A DNA stretch of 22,548 bases, taken from positions 1-22,548 of IMG/VR virus record IMGVR_UViG_3300037191_001647; one strand, written 5' to 3'. The stretch comes from a virus. The position numbers were made by a program, and so were the translations under genes. The notes beneath the pieces are model-generated. The model worked only from the letters and a program-made list of their open reading frames with translations. It was not told the origin of the DNA and did no database searches. Positions within the stretch are counted from its first letter, which is position 1. The number at the start of each line of letters is the position of its first letter. Shown in pieces: positions 1 through 6,109 of the stretch.

Positions 1-16
1 CAAAGCCTAAGTCAAA

Positions 17-28
17 GCCTGAGGAGGC
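17..28 (+). promoter_or_regulatory. Shine-Dalgarno hairpin before primase-helicase
   Basis: GCCT-GAGG-AGGC can fold into a 4-bp stem with a GAGG loop. The AGGAGG Shine-Dalgarno lies across the loop and the 3' arm, six bases before the ATG at 34. The same arrangement occurs at 1970-1985, 4572-4585 and 11401-11412. A direct repeat (CAAAGCCT at 1-8 and 13-20) lies just upstream and includes the 5' arm. A role in tuning ribosome access is inference. Confidence 0.45.
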
Positions 29-33
29 AAGCA

Positions 34-1644
34 ATGAGCCAATTCAAAGAAACCCATCAGCCGTGTGTAGCGTGTGGCAGCAAAGATGCCCGCTCCACGT
101 ACCAGTCCGGGGTGAGCATTTGTTTCTCATGTGGAGACATCGCCGCCCCGGACGGTGCAAAGTCAGCGCAGGTCAAGGGCGTGGCCCTGATTAACGACGT
201 GCACATCATAAGCTTGTCAAAGCGTAGCCTGAGTTTCGACACGTGCAAGCGGTACGGGTACGGTGTGGGTCAGCAGCACCACGTGGGCAGTGTACAGGTC
301 GCGCCCTACTACGACCCCAAGACAGGACAGCTGGTCGCTCAAAAACTTCGTACTGCCGATAAGAAATTCACCATCACTGGTGACGCAAAGCGCATGGGCC
401 TATTCGGCATGCACCTATGTCGAACCGGCGGCAAGATGATTACCATCACCGAGGGTGAGATTGACGCCATGTCCGTGTCCCAAGCTATGGGTAACACTTG
501 GCCTGCCGTTTCCCTACCGAATGGGGGCGGTAACCTGCAAGCACTGCAGGACAACCTAGACTTTCTTGAGTCGTACGACAAGGTGAACCTGTGTTTCGAC
601 AACGACGAAGTCGGTCAGAAAGCACTCGACGCAGCCCTTAATCTGTTCTCTCCGGGCAAGGCACACGTGGTAAACTTGGGTGACTACAAAGATGCCAACG
701 ACATGCTGCAGGACGGCAAACAGAAAGAACTAAGACAGGCCGTATGGGAAGCCAAGGAGTGGAGGCCTGATGGCATCGTGGACCTGAGTGAAATGCGCGA
801 GGAGATTGAAGCTCCGCTGGTGACGGGGCACCCGTACCCTTGGCCAAAGCTCAACAGCATGCTCTACGGAATGCACTCGTCGCAACTCATTACGTGGACT
901 GCGGGAACCGGCGCAGGCAAGACAGCCATCATCAGCGAGCTTGAGCATTGGATGCTTGTGAACGAGCGGATGAAGGTAGGCATCATTCATCTTGAGGAAG
1001 GCGTGGTGCGCTCGAGCCGCCGAATCATCGGCATCGACATGAACAAGCCCATCCACCTACCTGACGCAACGTACACAAAGGAAGAGTTCGATGAACATTG
1101 GGGTGCCACTATTGGCAGTGGTCGCTGCTTTGCTTACAACCATTTTGGTAGCCTCGATTCTGATACGCTACTTAACCGGATTCGGTATCTTGTCAAAGCA
1201 AGAGATTGTCCAGTTGTTGTACTCGACCACGTGTCTATGGTTGTCAGCGGCTCTGATTTGGACGTTGACGAGAGACGCCTATTAGACCGCACCATGACCA
1301 TGCTAAAGTCTCTGACCGAGGAGACCGGAGTCATCTTGCACGTCATCAGCCACTTAAGTAGAACACAAGGAAAATCCCACGAGGAAGGGGGCCAGGTTTC
1401 CTTAAGCAACTTGCGTGGAACCCAAGCCATCGCACAGCTTAGCGACACGGTCATTGCGGCCGAGCGCAACCAGCAAGCAGAGGATGAACTTGAGCGCAAC
1501 ACCACACAGTTGCGTATCCTGAAGAACAGGTACGCAGGCATCACTGGTCCGGCAGACAGGCTTGTGTATCACCACGACACAGGACGCATGATTCTAGCTG
1601 CTGATGTTGAGTCGCCAAGGCCCGACATGGGAGACGAATTCTAA
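34..1644 (+). CDS. DNA primase-helicase, T7 gp4-like
   Basis: Bifunctional replisome protein that lays RNA primers and unwinds DNA ahead of the phage polymerase. The 536 residues show the T7 gp4 order. An N-terminal zinc ribbon has C11, C14, C30 and C33, with the same spacing as T7. A TOPRIM primase domain has the TEGEID motif with E140, and D189 and D191 in FDND. A RecA-like DnaB-type helicase follows, with Walker A GTGAGKT at 291-297 (K296) and Walker B ending in D398. The protein ends in an acidic tail with a terminal phenylalanine (MGDEF); in T7 gp4 the equivalent tail contacts the DNA polymerase. Length is close to T7 gp4 (566). The ATG at 34 has a strong Shine-Dalgarno inside a small hairpin. 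A candidate second gene is nested at 1091-1285 in another frame; there the T-ending codons of this gene rise sharply. Confidence 0.97.
   Translation: MSQFKETHQPCVACGSKDARSTYQSGVSICFSCGDIAAPDGAKSAQVKGVALINDVHIISLSKRSLSFDTCKRYGYGVGQQHHVGSVQVAPYYDPKTGQLVAQKLRTADKKFTITGDAKRMGLFGMHLCRTGGKMITITEGEIDAMSVSQAMGNTWPAVSLPNGGGNLQALQDNLDFLESYDKVNLCFDNDEVGQKALDAALNLFSPGKAHVVNLGDYKDANDMLQDGKQKELRQAVWEAKEWRPDGIVDLSEMREEIEAPLVTGHPYPWPKLNSMLYGMHSSQLITWTAGTGAGKTAIISELEHWMLVNERMKVGIIHLEEGVVRSSRRIIGIDMNKPIHLPDATYTKEEFDEHWGATIGSGRCFAYNHFGSLDSDTLLNRIRYLVKARDCPVVVLDHVSMVVSGSDLDVDERRLLDRTMTMLKSLTEETGVILHVISHLSRTQGKSHEEGGQVSLSNLRGTQAIAQLSDTVIAAERNQQAEDELERNTTQLRILKNRYAGITGPADRLVYHHDTGRMILAADVESPRPDMGDEF
1091..1285 (+). 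CDS. Candidate nested two-TM membrane protein inside the helicase gene
   Basis: An ATG-started 64-codon ORF lies wholly within the helicase gene, shifted by +1. AAGGAAGAG ends four bases before the ATG, a usable Shine-Dalgarno. The product has two hydrophobic stretches, about residues 5-27 and 43-61, joined by a short loop containing Lys-Gln-Glu, and a short charged tail (TRDAY). This is the general shape of a class II holin. Over this span 28 of 65 helicase codons end in T, against about 13 of 100 in the 100 codons upstream and about 4 of 40 downstream (counted by eye). The helicase wobble base is the second codon base of the nested frame, where T means a hydrophobic residue. This fits selection on the nested frame, but a chance T-rich patch would give the same ORF. 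A holin role is inference only. Confidence 0.42.
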   Translation: MNIGVPLLAVVAALLTTILVASILIRYLTGFGILSKQEIVQLLYSTTCLWLSAALIWTLTRDAY

Positions 1645-1679
1645 TGAGCCAGCAGCCAACTTAATCATGAGGAGTAGAA

Positions 1680-1901
1680 ATGAACAGACCTAGGGTTTAC
1701 CTAAGCTCGCTTAAGCCGTTCTGGCGCCGGCACATATGGCTTGCGCGTATATTGGCAGCACTATCGTTAATGGTCCTGCCCTTTATAGTCATAGCCGACT
1801 TCATGGCAGACAAGATGTGGGCCACTATGGGCGTCGTCGGGCGTGAGTGCATAGGCGTTTTTGTGGGCGTGTACGTGGACGATACTGAGGGCCTTGACTG
1901 A
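1680..1901 (+). CDS. Small single-TM membrane protein, unknown
   Basis: The product is 73 residues with a basic N-terminus (RPR, RR), one hydrophobic helix at about residues 21-40, and a C-terminal part with a second, weaker hydrophobic patch (GVFVGVYV) before an acidic end. Arginines before the helix suggest an N-in orientation. GAGGAG at 1669-1674 is a strong Shine-Dalgarno five bases before the ATG; unlike its neighbours, it cannot form the GAGG-loop hairpin. The gene lies 35 bases after the helicase and is probably co-transcribed with it. I do not recognise the family. A lysis or superinfection function is possible, but nothing in the sequence demonstrates it. Confidence 0.75.
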   Translation: MNRPRVYLSSLKPFWRRHIWLARILAALSLMVLPFIVIADFMADKMWATMGVVGRECIGVFVGVYVDDTEGLD

Positions 1902-1932
1902 TGGTCAACAACCCGTACACTGCTCTATTGTA

Positions 1933-1962
1933 GTGAAGGCAAAGTTAAGCTAGAGCAGAAGA
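1933..1962 (+). promoter_or_regulatory. Promoter-like repeat, copy A
   Basis: This 85-base gap contains GTG, four bases, then CAAAGTTAAGCTAGAG (1940-1955) followed by an AGAAGA tract. The gap at 8076-8107 has the same arrangement with 15 of 16 bases identical in the core. CTA..AG followed by purines resembles the initiation end of single-subunit phage RNA polymerase promoters. No other repeat as good was seen in the window. Function is inferred from position and conservation; no phage RNA polymerase gene is present in this window. Confidence 0.4.
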
Positions 1963-1969
1963 CTACCAA

Positions 1970-1985
1970 TTGTCTGAGGAGACAA
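1970..1985 (+). promoter_or_regulatory. Shine-Dalgarno hairpin with altered stem
   Basis: TTGTCT-GAGG-AGACAA forms a 6-bp perfect stem around a GAGG loop one base before the ATG at 1987. The stem sequence differs from the GCCT/AGGC stems at the other three sites, yet every pair is kept. The Shine-Dalgarno (GAGGAG) spans the loop and the start of the 3' arm. Confidence 0.5.
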
Positions 1986-1986
1986 C

Positions 1987-2349
1987 ATGAGTAAGCAATC
2001 TAATTTCGTACTCGGCATCCTGTTGAAGGAAGGCTCAATAACACGACTTACGGCACAGCACTACAACATCGGCAACATCAATGCCGTCATCGGTGACTTG
2101 CGCAAGGTGGGGCACGACATCGGCTCCCTTCCTCGTACTGACGCTGGAGGTAACCCATACAATCAATACGTATACTTGTGGCTTTCCCCCAGACTGGAAG
2201 ACATGCGCCCAACAGCTGTAGCCAAGCGCTACAATCAGCACCGCCGGTCTGCTCCACGTGACCGCAGTCTAACCTTGGTAGGTGGCATCTCCATGACCGA
2301 GTCTATGGCCAGTGCTGTAACTTCACTAGCGCCTAGAAGCTTCCACTGA
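1987..2349 (+). CDS. Helix-turn-helix domain protein
   Basis: The 120-residue product has an N-terminal winged-HTH-like part at about residues 5-45: LLKEGSITRLTAQHYNIGNI, then INAVIGDLRKVGHDI. This matches the pattern of small phage HTH proteins in which a residue-poor turn is followed by a DLR-x-x-G recognition segment. A likely beta wing (NQYVYLWL) comes next, followed by a basic Ser/Arg/His-rich C-terminus (residues about 75-95). DNA binding is inferred from the fold; the target is unknown. The gene begins after promoter-like copy A and overlaps the next gene by one base (TGATG), which suggests translational coupling. Confidence 0.7.
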   Translation: MSKQSNFVLGILLKEGSITRLTAQHYNIGNINAVIGDLRKVGHDIGSLPRTDAGGNPYNQYVYLWLSPRLEDMRPTAVAKRYNQHRRSAPRDRSLTLVGGISMTESMASAVTSLAPRSFH

Positions 2350-2729
2350 TGGGGGCGGCAAGCGCACTGCGCAACAAGAATCTACAGGGCATCCTGTGGA
2401 ACTGGAAACCGGTGGCCGACCTGCTGCCGGGTAAGTGCGGCGCCTCAGACATCGACGGTGTCATAGAGAGGCGCGGGCACTTCCTGTTCTTGGAAGGTAA
2501 GCGTCAGGGAGAGAATTTACCGCTTGGACAGCGAATCATGCTAAGCAACTTGGCTAAGCTAAACCCGGACAAGGTCACTGTGGTGGTTGTCACAGGCGAC
2601 CGGGACTCCGGGCGTATACGTGAGTTCTTCAAGTTCGACGGCAGTGGGGCCCAGTGTGAAACACGCCCGGGCGAGGAGTTCAACGCCGCTATCAACAGAT
2701 GGTGGGCACGGGTAAACAAGAAGAGGTGA
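2349..2729 (+). CDS. PD-(D/E)XK nuclease-like protein
   Basis: The 126-residue product has the active-site pattern of the PD-(D/E)XK fold: D34 and D36 (SDIDGVIER), a beta strand, E49-G-K51 (FLEGK), then GQRIML with Q61. A later strand reads VTVVVVTGD. Related short proteins with a DIDG...ExK...GQ pattern are widespread in phages and are usually left without a function. Its place between helicase and polymerase suggests a role in replication, recombination or host DNA breakdown, perhaps replacing the T7 gp3 endonuclease, which would lie upstream in T7. The start overlaps the stop of the HTH gene (TGATG). Nuclease activity is inferred from motifs only. Confidence 0.7.
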   Translation: MGAASALRNKNLQGILWNWKPVADLLPGKCGASDIDGVIERRGHFLFLEGKRQGENLPLGQRIMLSNLAKLNPDKVTVVVVTGDRDSGRIREFFKFDGSGAQCETRPGEEFNAAINRWWARVNKKR

Positions 2730-2732
2730 GCA

Positions 2733-4556
2733 ATGAAGTACCTCGTATGCGATATTGAAGCCAATGGCTTAGACGATGCAGACACAATATGGATTATCAG
2801 CCTGACCGAGTGCAGCTACATCGCTGGTGTGTTCCTGAACACAGGACCGATGGAGTCGTATTACGGTGACGACCTGATGAAGGGCGTCGAACGTATCAAG
2901 AATTTCGAAGGCAAGACCGTGTTTCACCACGGCATCGGCTACGACTACCCAACACTAGAGCGTGTGCTTAAGATTAAGCTAGACGTAGAACAGGTGGTTG
3001 ATACTCTTGTTCTATCGCGTCTGGCTAACCCGGTTCGACCTGGGGGCCACTCGCTGGCCAACTGGGGTGAGCTTCTGTCTCATCCTAAGGTCGAGCATGA
3101 TGAATGGGACAGGTTCTCACCTGAGATGATTCATCGCTGCGAGGAGGATGTTCGCCTCACAGTCAAGGTGTTCACAAAGCTGGTGCCTATGCTTAAAGAG
3201 CGTAAGCAGGCGGTAGACATTGAGCACCGTACTGCCGTCGTGATTGCAAAGATGTGCCGTCGCGGTGTGAACTTCGATGAGACACAAGGTCTTTCGCTGC
3301 TCGACGAACTTATGGCTGAGAAAGAAGGTCTTGAGTCAGCAGTTCAGACAGGACTGCCCTACTACTACTTCGCCAAAGGAAAGCCGCGGCGGCTTAAGAA
3401 ACTGCCCAACAAATCGCACTGGGCACACGGCCTTATGGATGAAGGTGGTGCCTTTCAAGAAGTCTTGTATCGGCAGCTGAGCTTAGGCTCACGACAAGAC
3501 ATGGTGCTGTACCTGAAGCGCACGTTCAATTGGGAACCTGTTGTGTTCACAAAGACAGGCAACCCCGCTATTACTGATGAGGTTTTAGCAGACTTACCTT
3601 ACCCTGAGACTGTGCAGATGGCTGCGTACTTCAAGGTGGTAAAGCTGCTTGGATACCTAAATGGCGAGAAGAAGAACAACGGCTCTGGGGGCGGGTGGCT
3701 ACACCATGTCAATGAAGGAAAACTACACGCTAATTTTATACCACTAACAGCTATCACTGGACGACCTAGCTGCATGGCGCCTAATCTTCAGCAAGTGCCC
3801 ACTGACCCTCGTGCTCGTCGACTGTTCGGACCAAAGGACGGCTGGTGTATGGTCGGAGTTGACGCAGATGGACAGGAGCTTAGATGCCTTGGACATTACC
3901 TTTCCCCGTATGATAGGGGAGCCTATGGCCGCGAGGTTGTCGAAGGCGACATACACTCCACTGTGCAAAACCTAATCAGCTTTCATGACCGCAAGACCAC
4001 CAAGCCTGTTGAGTATGCCCTCATATACGGAGGGGGTGACAACAAGTTGGGGGCCCTGGCTGTAAAAGATGCGCAGATGGCGGGTAAGAACCTTCAGGGA
4101 ATACTGAAGAACAAGCGGACGCTAAAGGCAATAGGCAAGACCATACGAGACGCTATCATGGCGGGCGTACAGGGGTTCAAGAAACTTGGGGACGACGTTA
4201 AGACCAAAGCCACAGTACACGGCAAGCTGCGTGGACTAGACGGACGCACTCTGTGGGTGCGCTCGCCGCACTCAGCACTAAACCTTCTGCTGCAATCTGC
4301 AGGTATCATTCACATGAAACAGACCATTGCTATTGTCGACGATATGCTGTCCGAGGCTGGCTTGGTAGAGGACGTTGACTATGGTCTGATATTGTGGGTA
4401 CACGACGAACTTCAGTTCGAATGTCGACCTGAGGTTTCCGAGATTGTTGGTAAGACAGCCGCTGCTGCTGTAGAACTAGCTGCAGAGATGCTTGGGTTCC
4501 GCGTCAAGATGACCGGAGGGTACAAAGTTGGAATGAACTGGTCGGAGACACACTAG
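2733..4556 (+). CDS. DNA polymerase, family A, T7 gp5-like
   Basis: Replicative polymerase with an N-terminal 3'-5' proofreading domain. ExoI carries D7 and E9 (CDIEANG, T7 D5/E7), and ExoII reads FHHGIGYDYPTLE. Palm motif A has D377 (VDADGQELR). The O-helix has R420, K424, Y428 and Y432, exactly the R-x3-K-x3-Y-x3-Y spacing of T7 (518/522/526/530). Motif C has D558 (VHDE). The tyrosine at the T7 Y526 position is the residue linked to acceptance of dideoxynucleotides. At 607 residues it is about 97 shorter than T7 gp5. Much of the shortfall lies around residues 210-260, where T7 carries its thioredoxin-binding loop, so processivity may be achieved differently. AAGAGGTG precedes the ATG, three bases after the previous stop. 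Confidence 0.97.
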   Translation: MKYLVCDIEANGLDDADTIWIISLTECSYIAGVFLNTGPMESYYGDDLMKGVERIKNFEGKTVFHHGIGYDYPTLERVLKIKLDVEQVVDTLVLSRLANPVRPGGHSLANWGELLSHPKVEHDEWDRFSPEMIHRCEEDVRLTVKVFTKLVPMLKERKQAVDIEHRTAVVIAKMCRRGVNFDETQGLSLLDELMAEKEGLESAVQTGLPYYYFAKGKPRRLKKLPNKSHWAHGLMDEGGAFQEVLYRQLSLGSRQDMVLYLKRTFNWEPVVFTKTGNPAITDEVLADLPYPETVQMAAYFKVVKLLGYLNGEKKNNGSGGGWLHHVNEGKLHANFIPLTAITGRPSCMAPNLQQVPTDPRARRLFGPKDGWCMVGVDADGQELRCLGHYLSPYDRGAYGREVVEGDIHSTVQNLISFHDRKTTKPVEYALIYGGGDNKLGALAVKDAQMAGKNLQGILKNKRTLKAIGKTIRDAIMAGVQGFKKLGDDVKTKATVHGKLRGLDGRTLWVRSPHSALNLLLQSAGIIHMKQTIAIVDDMLSEAGLVEDVDYGLILWVHDELQFECRPEVSEIVGKTAAAAVELAAEMLGFRVKMTGGYKVGMNWSETH

Positions 4557-4571
4557 TGGGACACGACACCC

Positions 4572-4585
4572 TGCCTGAGGAGGCA
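4572..4585 (+). promoter_or_regulatory. Shine-Dalgarno hairpin
   Basis: TGCCT-GAGG-AGGCA makes a 5-bp stem with a GAGG loop. The AGGAGG Shine-Dalgarno at 4578-4583 is half in the loop and half in the 3' arm, just before the ATG at 4588. It has the same design as the sites at 17, 1970 and 11401. Confidence 0.45.
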
Positions 4586-4587
4586 TA

Positions 4588-4839
4588 ATGAACACAATCA
4601 CAATGTACATATTGGTAATCGTAATGGCTACGGTTAATCCCGCGGCCGGCACACCACCCACCCTGCTTCACAACGCACCAGCTGTGTACTTAAGCAGGGA
4701 CAACTGCGAGGCTGACAAAGTAAATAAAGGCGTACCAGCCGTTGACGCGTGGAAGGAAGCGCATGAAGAAACAGCGGTCATCGCAAGCGAGCTTGGGTGC
4801 ATCCCTATTAAAGTCCCGTTCACGGGTAAGTCCGCGTGA
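4588..4839 (+). CDS. Small exported or membrane-anchored protein, unknown
   Basis: The 83-residue product has a hydrophobic N-terminal segment at residues 4-16 (ITMYILVIVMATV), followed by NPAAG and then a soluble part. This could be a signal peptide or an anchor. Two cysteines (in DNCEAD and LGCIP) in the exported part could form a disulfide in the periplasm. No family recognised. The start sits behind a Shine-Dalgarno hairpin. The stop overlaps the GTG start of the exonuclease (GTGA), so translation of the exonuclease is probably coupled to this gene. Confidence 0.75.
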   Translation: MNTITMYILVIVMATVNPAAGTPPTLLHNAPAVYLSRDNCEADKVNKGVPAVDAWKEAHEETAVIASELGCIPIKVPFTGKSA

Positions 4840-5651
4840 CGCGAACGGCACTCATAGATGCTGACCTGGTCTGTTACATGACCTGCATGGGTGAGGAGGG
4901 AGAGCAACACGCTGTTCAAATGACAGACGACGAAGGCGCCACGCCTATGACAAACAGTGGTGTCTCACGTGCCGTATCCAAGGCACTGGAGCGCATAGAT
5001 GCGTGGCGACTGTTCGTAAAAGCTGACGATGTGGTGCTTGCGTTTACCCAAGGATACAACTTCCGCAAGAAGCTGAGTCGTTTCTATAAGGCCACGCGCA
5101 CCATAAAGCCTGCCATCTATGAGGATGTAGAGGCAGAGGTGCGGGCCTCACACACCAGCGTGAGCTATGAAGGAACAGAGGGAGACGACGCCCTTGGACT
5201 GACGCAGAACTGGTTGGACAGTGATACCGTGGTCGTATCAGGGGACAAGGACATAAGAACCATCCCCGGTTACATATACCACGTTCCGCACTGGGCCCGC
5301 ATCAAGAAGGGTGACTTCGGTAAGGTAGAGTACAACACTACAGAGGAGGCAGACAGGTTCTGGATGATGCAGACACTGATGGGGGACACTACTGATGGAT
5401 ATGGCGGCTGCCCCGGGGTCGGACCTAAGCGTGCCAAGGAGGTACTTGAAGTATGTCACACGACTAACCAGATGTGGGGCGCAGTAGTCGCGGAGTATAC
5501 CGCCAAGCACACACACAAGTCATGGGGCAAAAAGTTCGTTCATGGTGGGGGCCCGAGACAGGAAGCTCTAATCAACGCACGGCTGGCTCGCATCCTGCGG
5601 GCAGGCGATTACGACCACGACAAACAGGAGGTGAAACTATGGGCCCCTTAA
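4836..5651 (+). CDS. 5'-3' exonuclease, T7 gp6-like
   Basis: A FEN-like flap/5'-3' exonuclease, in T7 used to remove primers and degrade host DNA to nucleotides. The N-terminus (TALIDADLVCY) supplies the first metal-binding aspartates. The core has E115, D117 and D118 in TEGDD and D137 and D139 in SGDKD. Then comes a helix-3-turn-helix DNA-binding segment (MGDTTDGYGGCPGVGPKRA) as in T7 gp6. The product has 271 residues; T7 gp6 has 300. The start is GTG, overlapping the preceding stop as GTGA with no strong Shine-Dalgarno of its own, which points to coupled translation. The last 13 bases overlap the next gene. Confidence 0.93.
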   Translation: MTRTALIDADLVCYMTCMGEEGEQHAVQMTDDEGATPMTNSGVSRAVSKALERIDAWRLFVKADDVVLAFTQGYNFRKKLSRFYKATRTIKPAIYEDVEAEVRASHTSVSYEGTEGDDALGLTQNWLDSDTVVVSGDKDIRTIPGYIYHVPHWARIKKGDFGKVEYNTTEEADRFWMMQTLMGDTTDGYGGCPGVGPKRAKEVLEVCHTTNQMWGAVVAEYTAKHTHKSWGKKFVHGGGPRQEALINARLARILRAGDYDHDKQEVKLWAP

Positions 5652-6109
5652 GCGACGAGCAGGAGAAATGGTGTAACGACATCATTGGACCGGGCTATCT
5701 ACCCCTGCCGACTAAGCATGTGTGCCCTGAGTGCCCCAACCACAAGGGCAAGCTGTGTGATTCTCGCTGCGTGCTTAATAAGGCGGCACACGTGGAGATA
5801 CCTATGCCGCCCCCCGTTCTTAAGCAGGACTTCGCAAGGCTTGGCGACATTCTAGATGAGGTCTACGCCCAAGCTGCGTACGGCAAGGGACAGGAGCGGC
5901 ATGCCAACAACAAACCTTGGCATGCCCAGCCTTGGGTCGATATTACCAACGCCGCCGGCATTGGCTTTCTCACAGGTCAGGCCCTGAAGAAGACCACCGA
6001 ATCACGTGCCATGGATACAGGTGCTGCCTGCAAGGAAATGCTGGGTGCCATGCACTATCTGGCTATGGCCATTCACTACCGGAGAACTCACGATGGGACC
6101 AACAACTGA
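5639..6109 (+). CDS. Conserved phage-type protein with Cys-cluster, unknown
   Basis: The start at 5639 is chosen because a near-perfect Shine-Dalgarno (AGGAGGTG) lies just upstream; the reading frame is open further 5' but only as overlap with the exonuclease. The 156-residue product has a cysteine cluster near residues 29-45 (HVCPECPNHKGKLCDSRC) that could bind zinc. A helical C-terminal half follows (AYGKGQERHANNK, QPWVDI, GFLTGQALKKTTES, EMLGAMHYLAMAI). The YGxG..RH..QPW and GQALKK patterns look like a recurrent phage protein family whose function I cannot name. Lying directly before and overlapping RNR suggests a link to nucleotide metabolism, which is inference. Confidence 0.8.
   Translation: MGPLSDEQEKWCNDIIGPGYLPLPTKHVCPECPNHKGKLCDSRCVLNKAAHVEIPMPPPVLKQDFARLGDILDEVYAQAAYGKGQERHANNKPWHAQPWVDITNAAGIGFLTGQALKKTTESRAMDTGAACKEMLGAMHYLAMAIHYRRTHDGTNN

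Noticed and set aside
1901-1933. 10-codon leader-like ORF after the small membrane protein
   Set aside because: No Shine-Dalgarno at a suitable distance and no attenuator structure following it.
2966-2990. ATTAAGCTAGAC in the polymerase gene, similar to the promoter-like block
   Set aside because: It is within coding sequence and lacks the upstream CAAAG part; chance is sufficient.
5474-5638. Upstream extension of the Cys-cluster gene
   Set aside because: It lies inside the exonuclease gene, and AGGAGGTG marks the start at 5639.
6006-6092. Upstream extension of the RNR frame
   Set aside because: It overlaps the previous gene; GGAG and the family N-terminus support the ATG at 6093.
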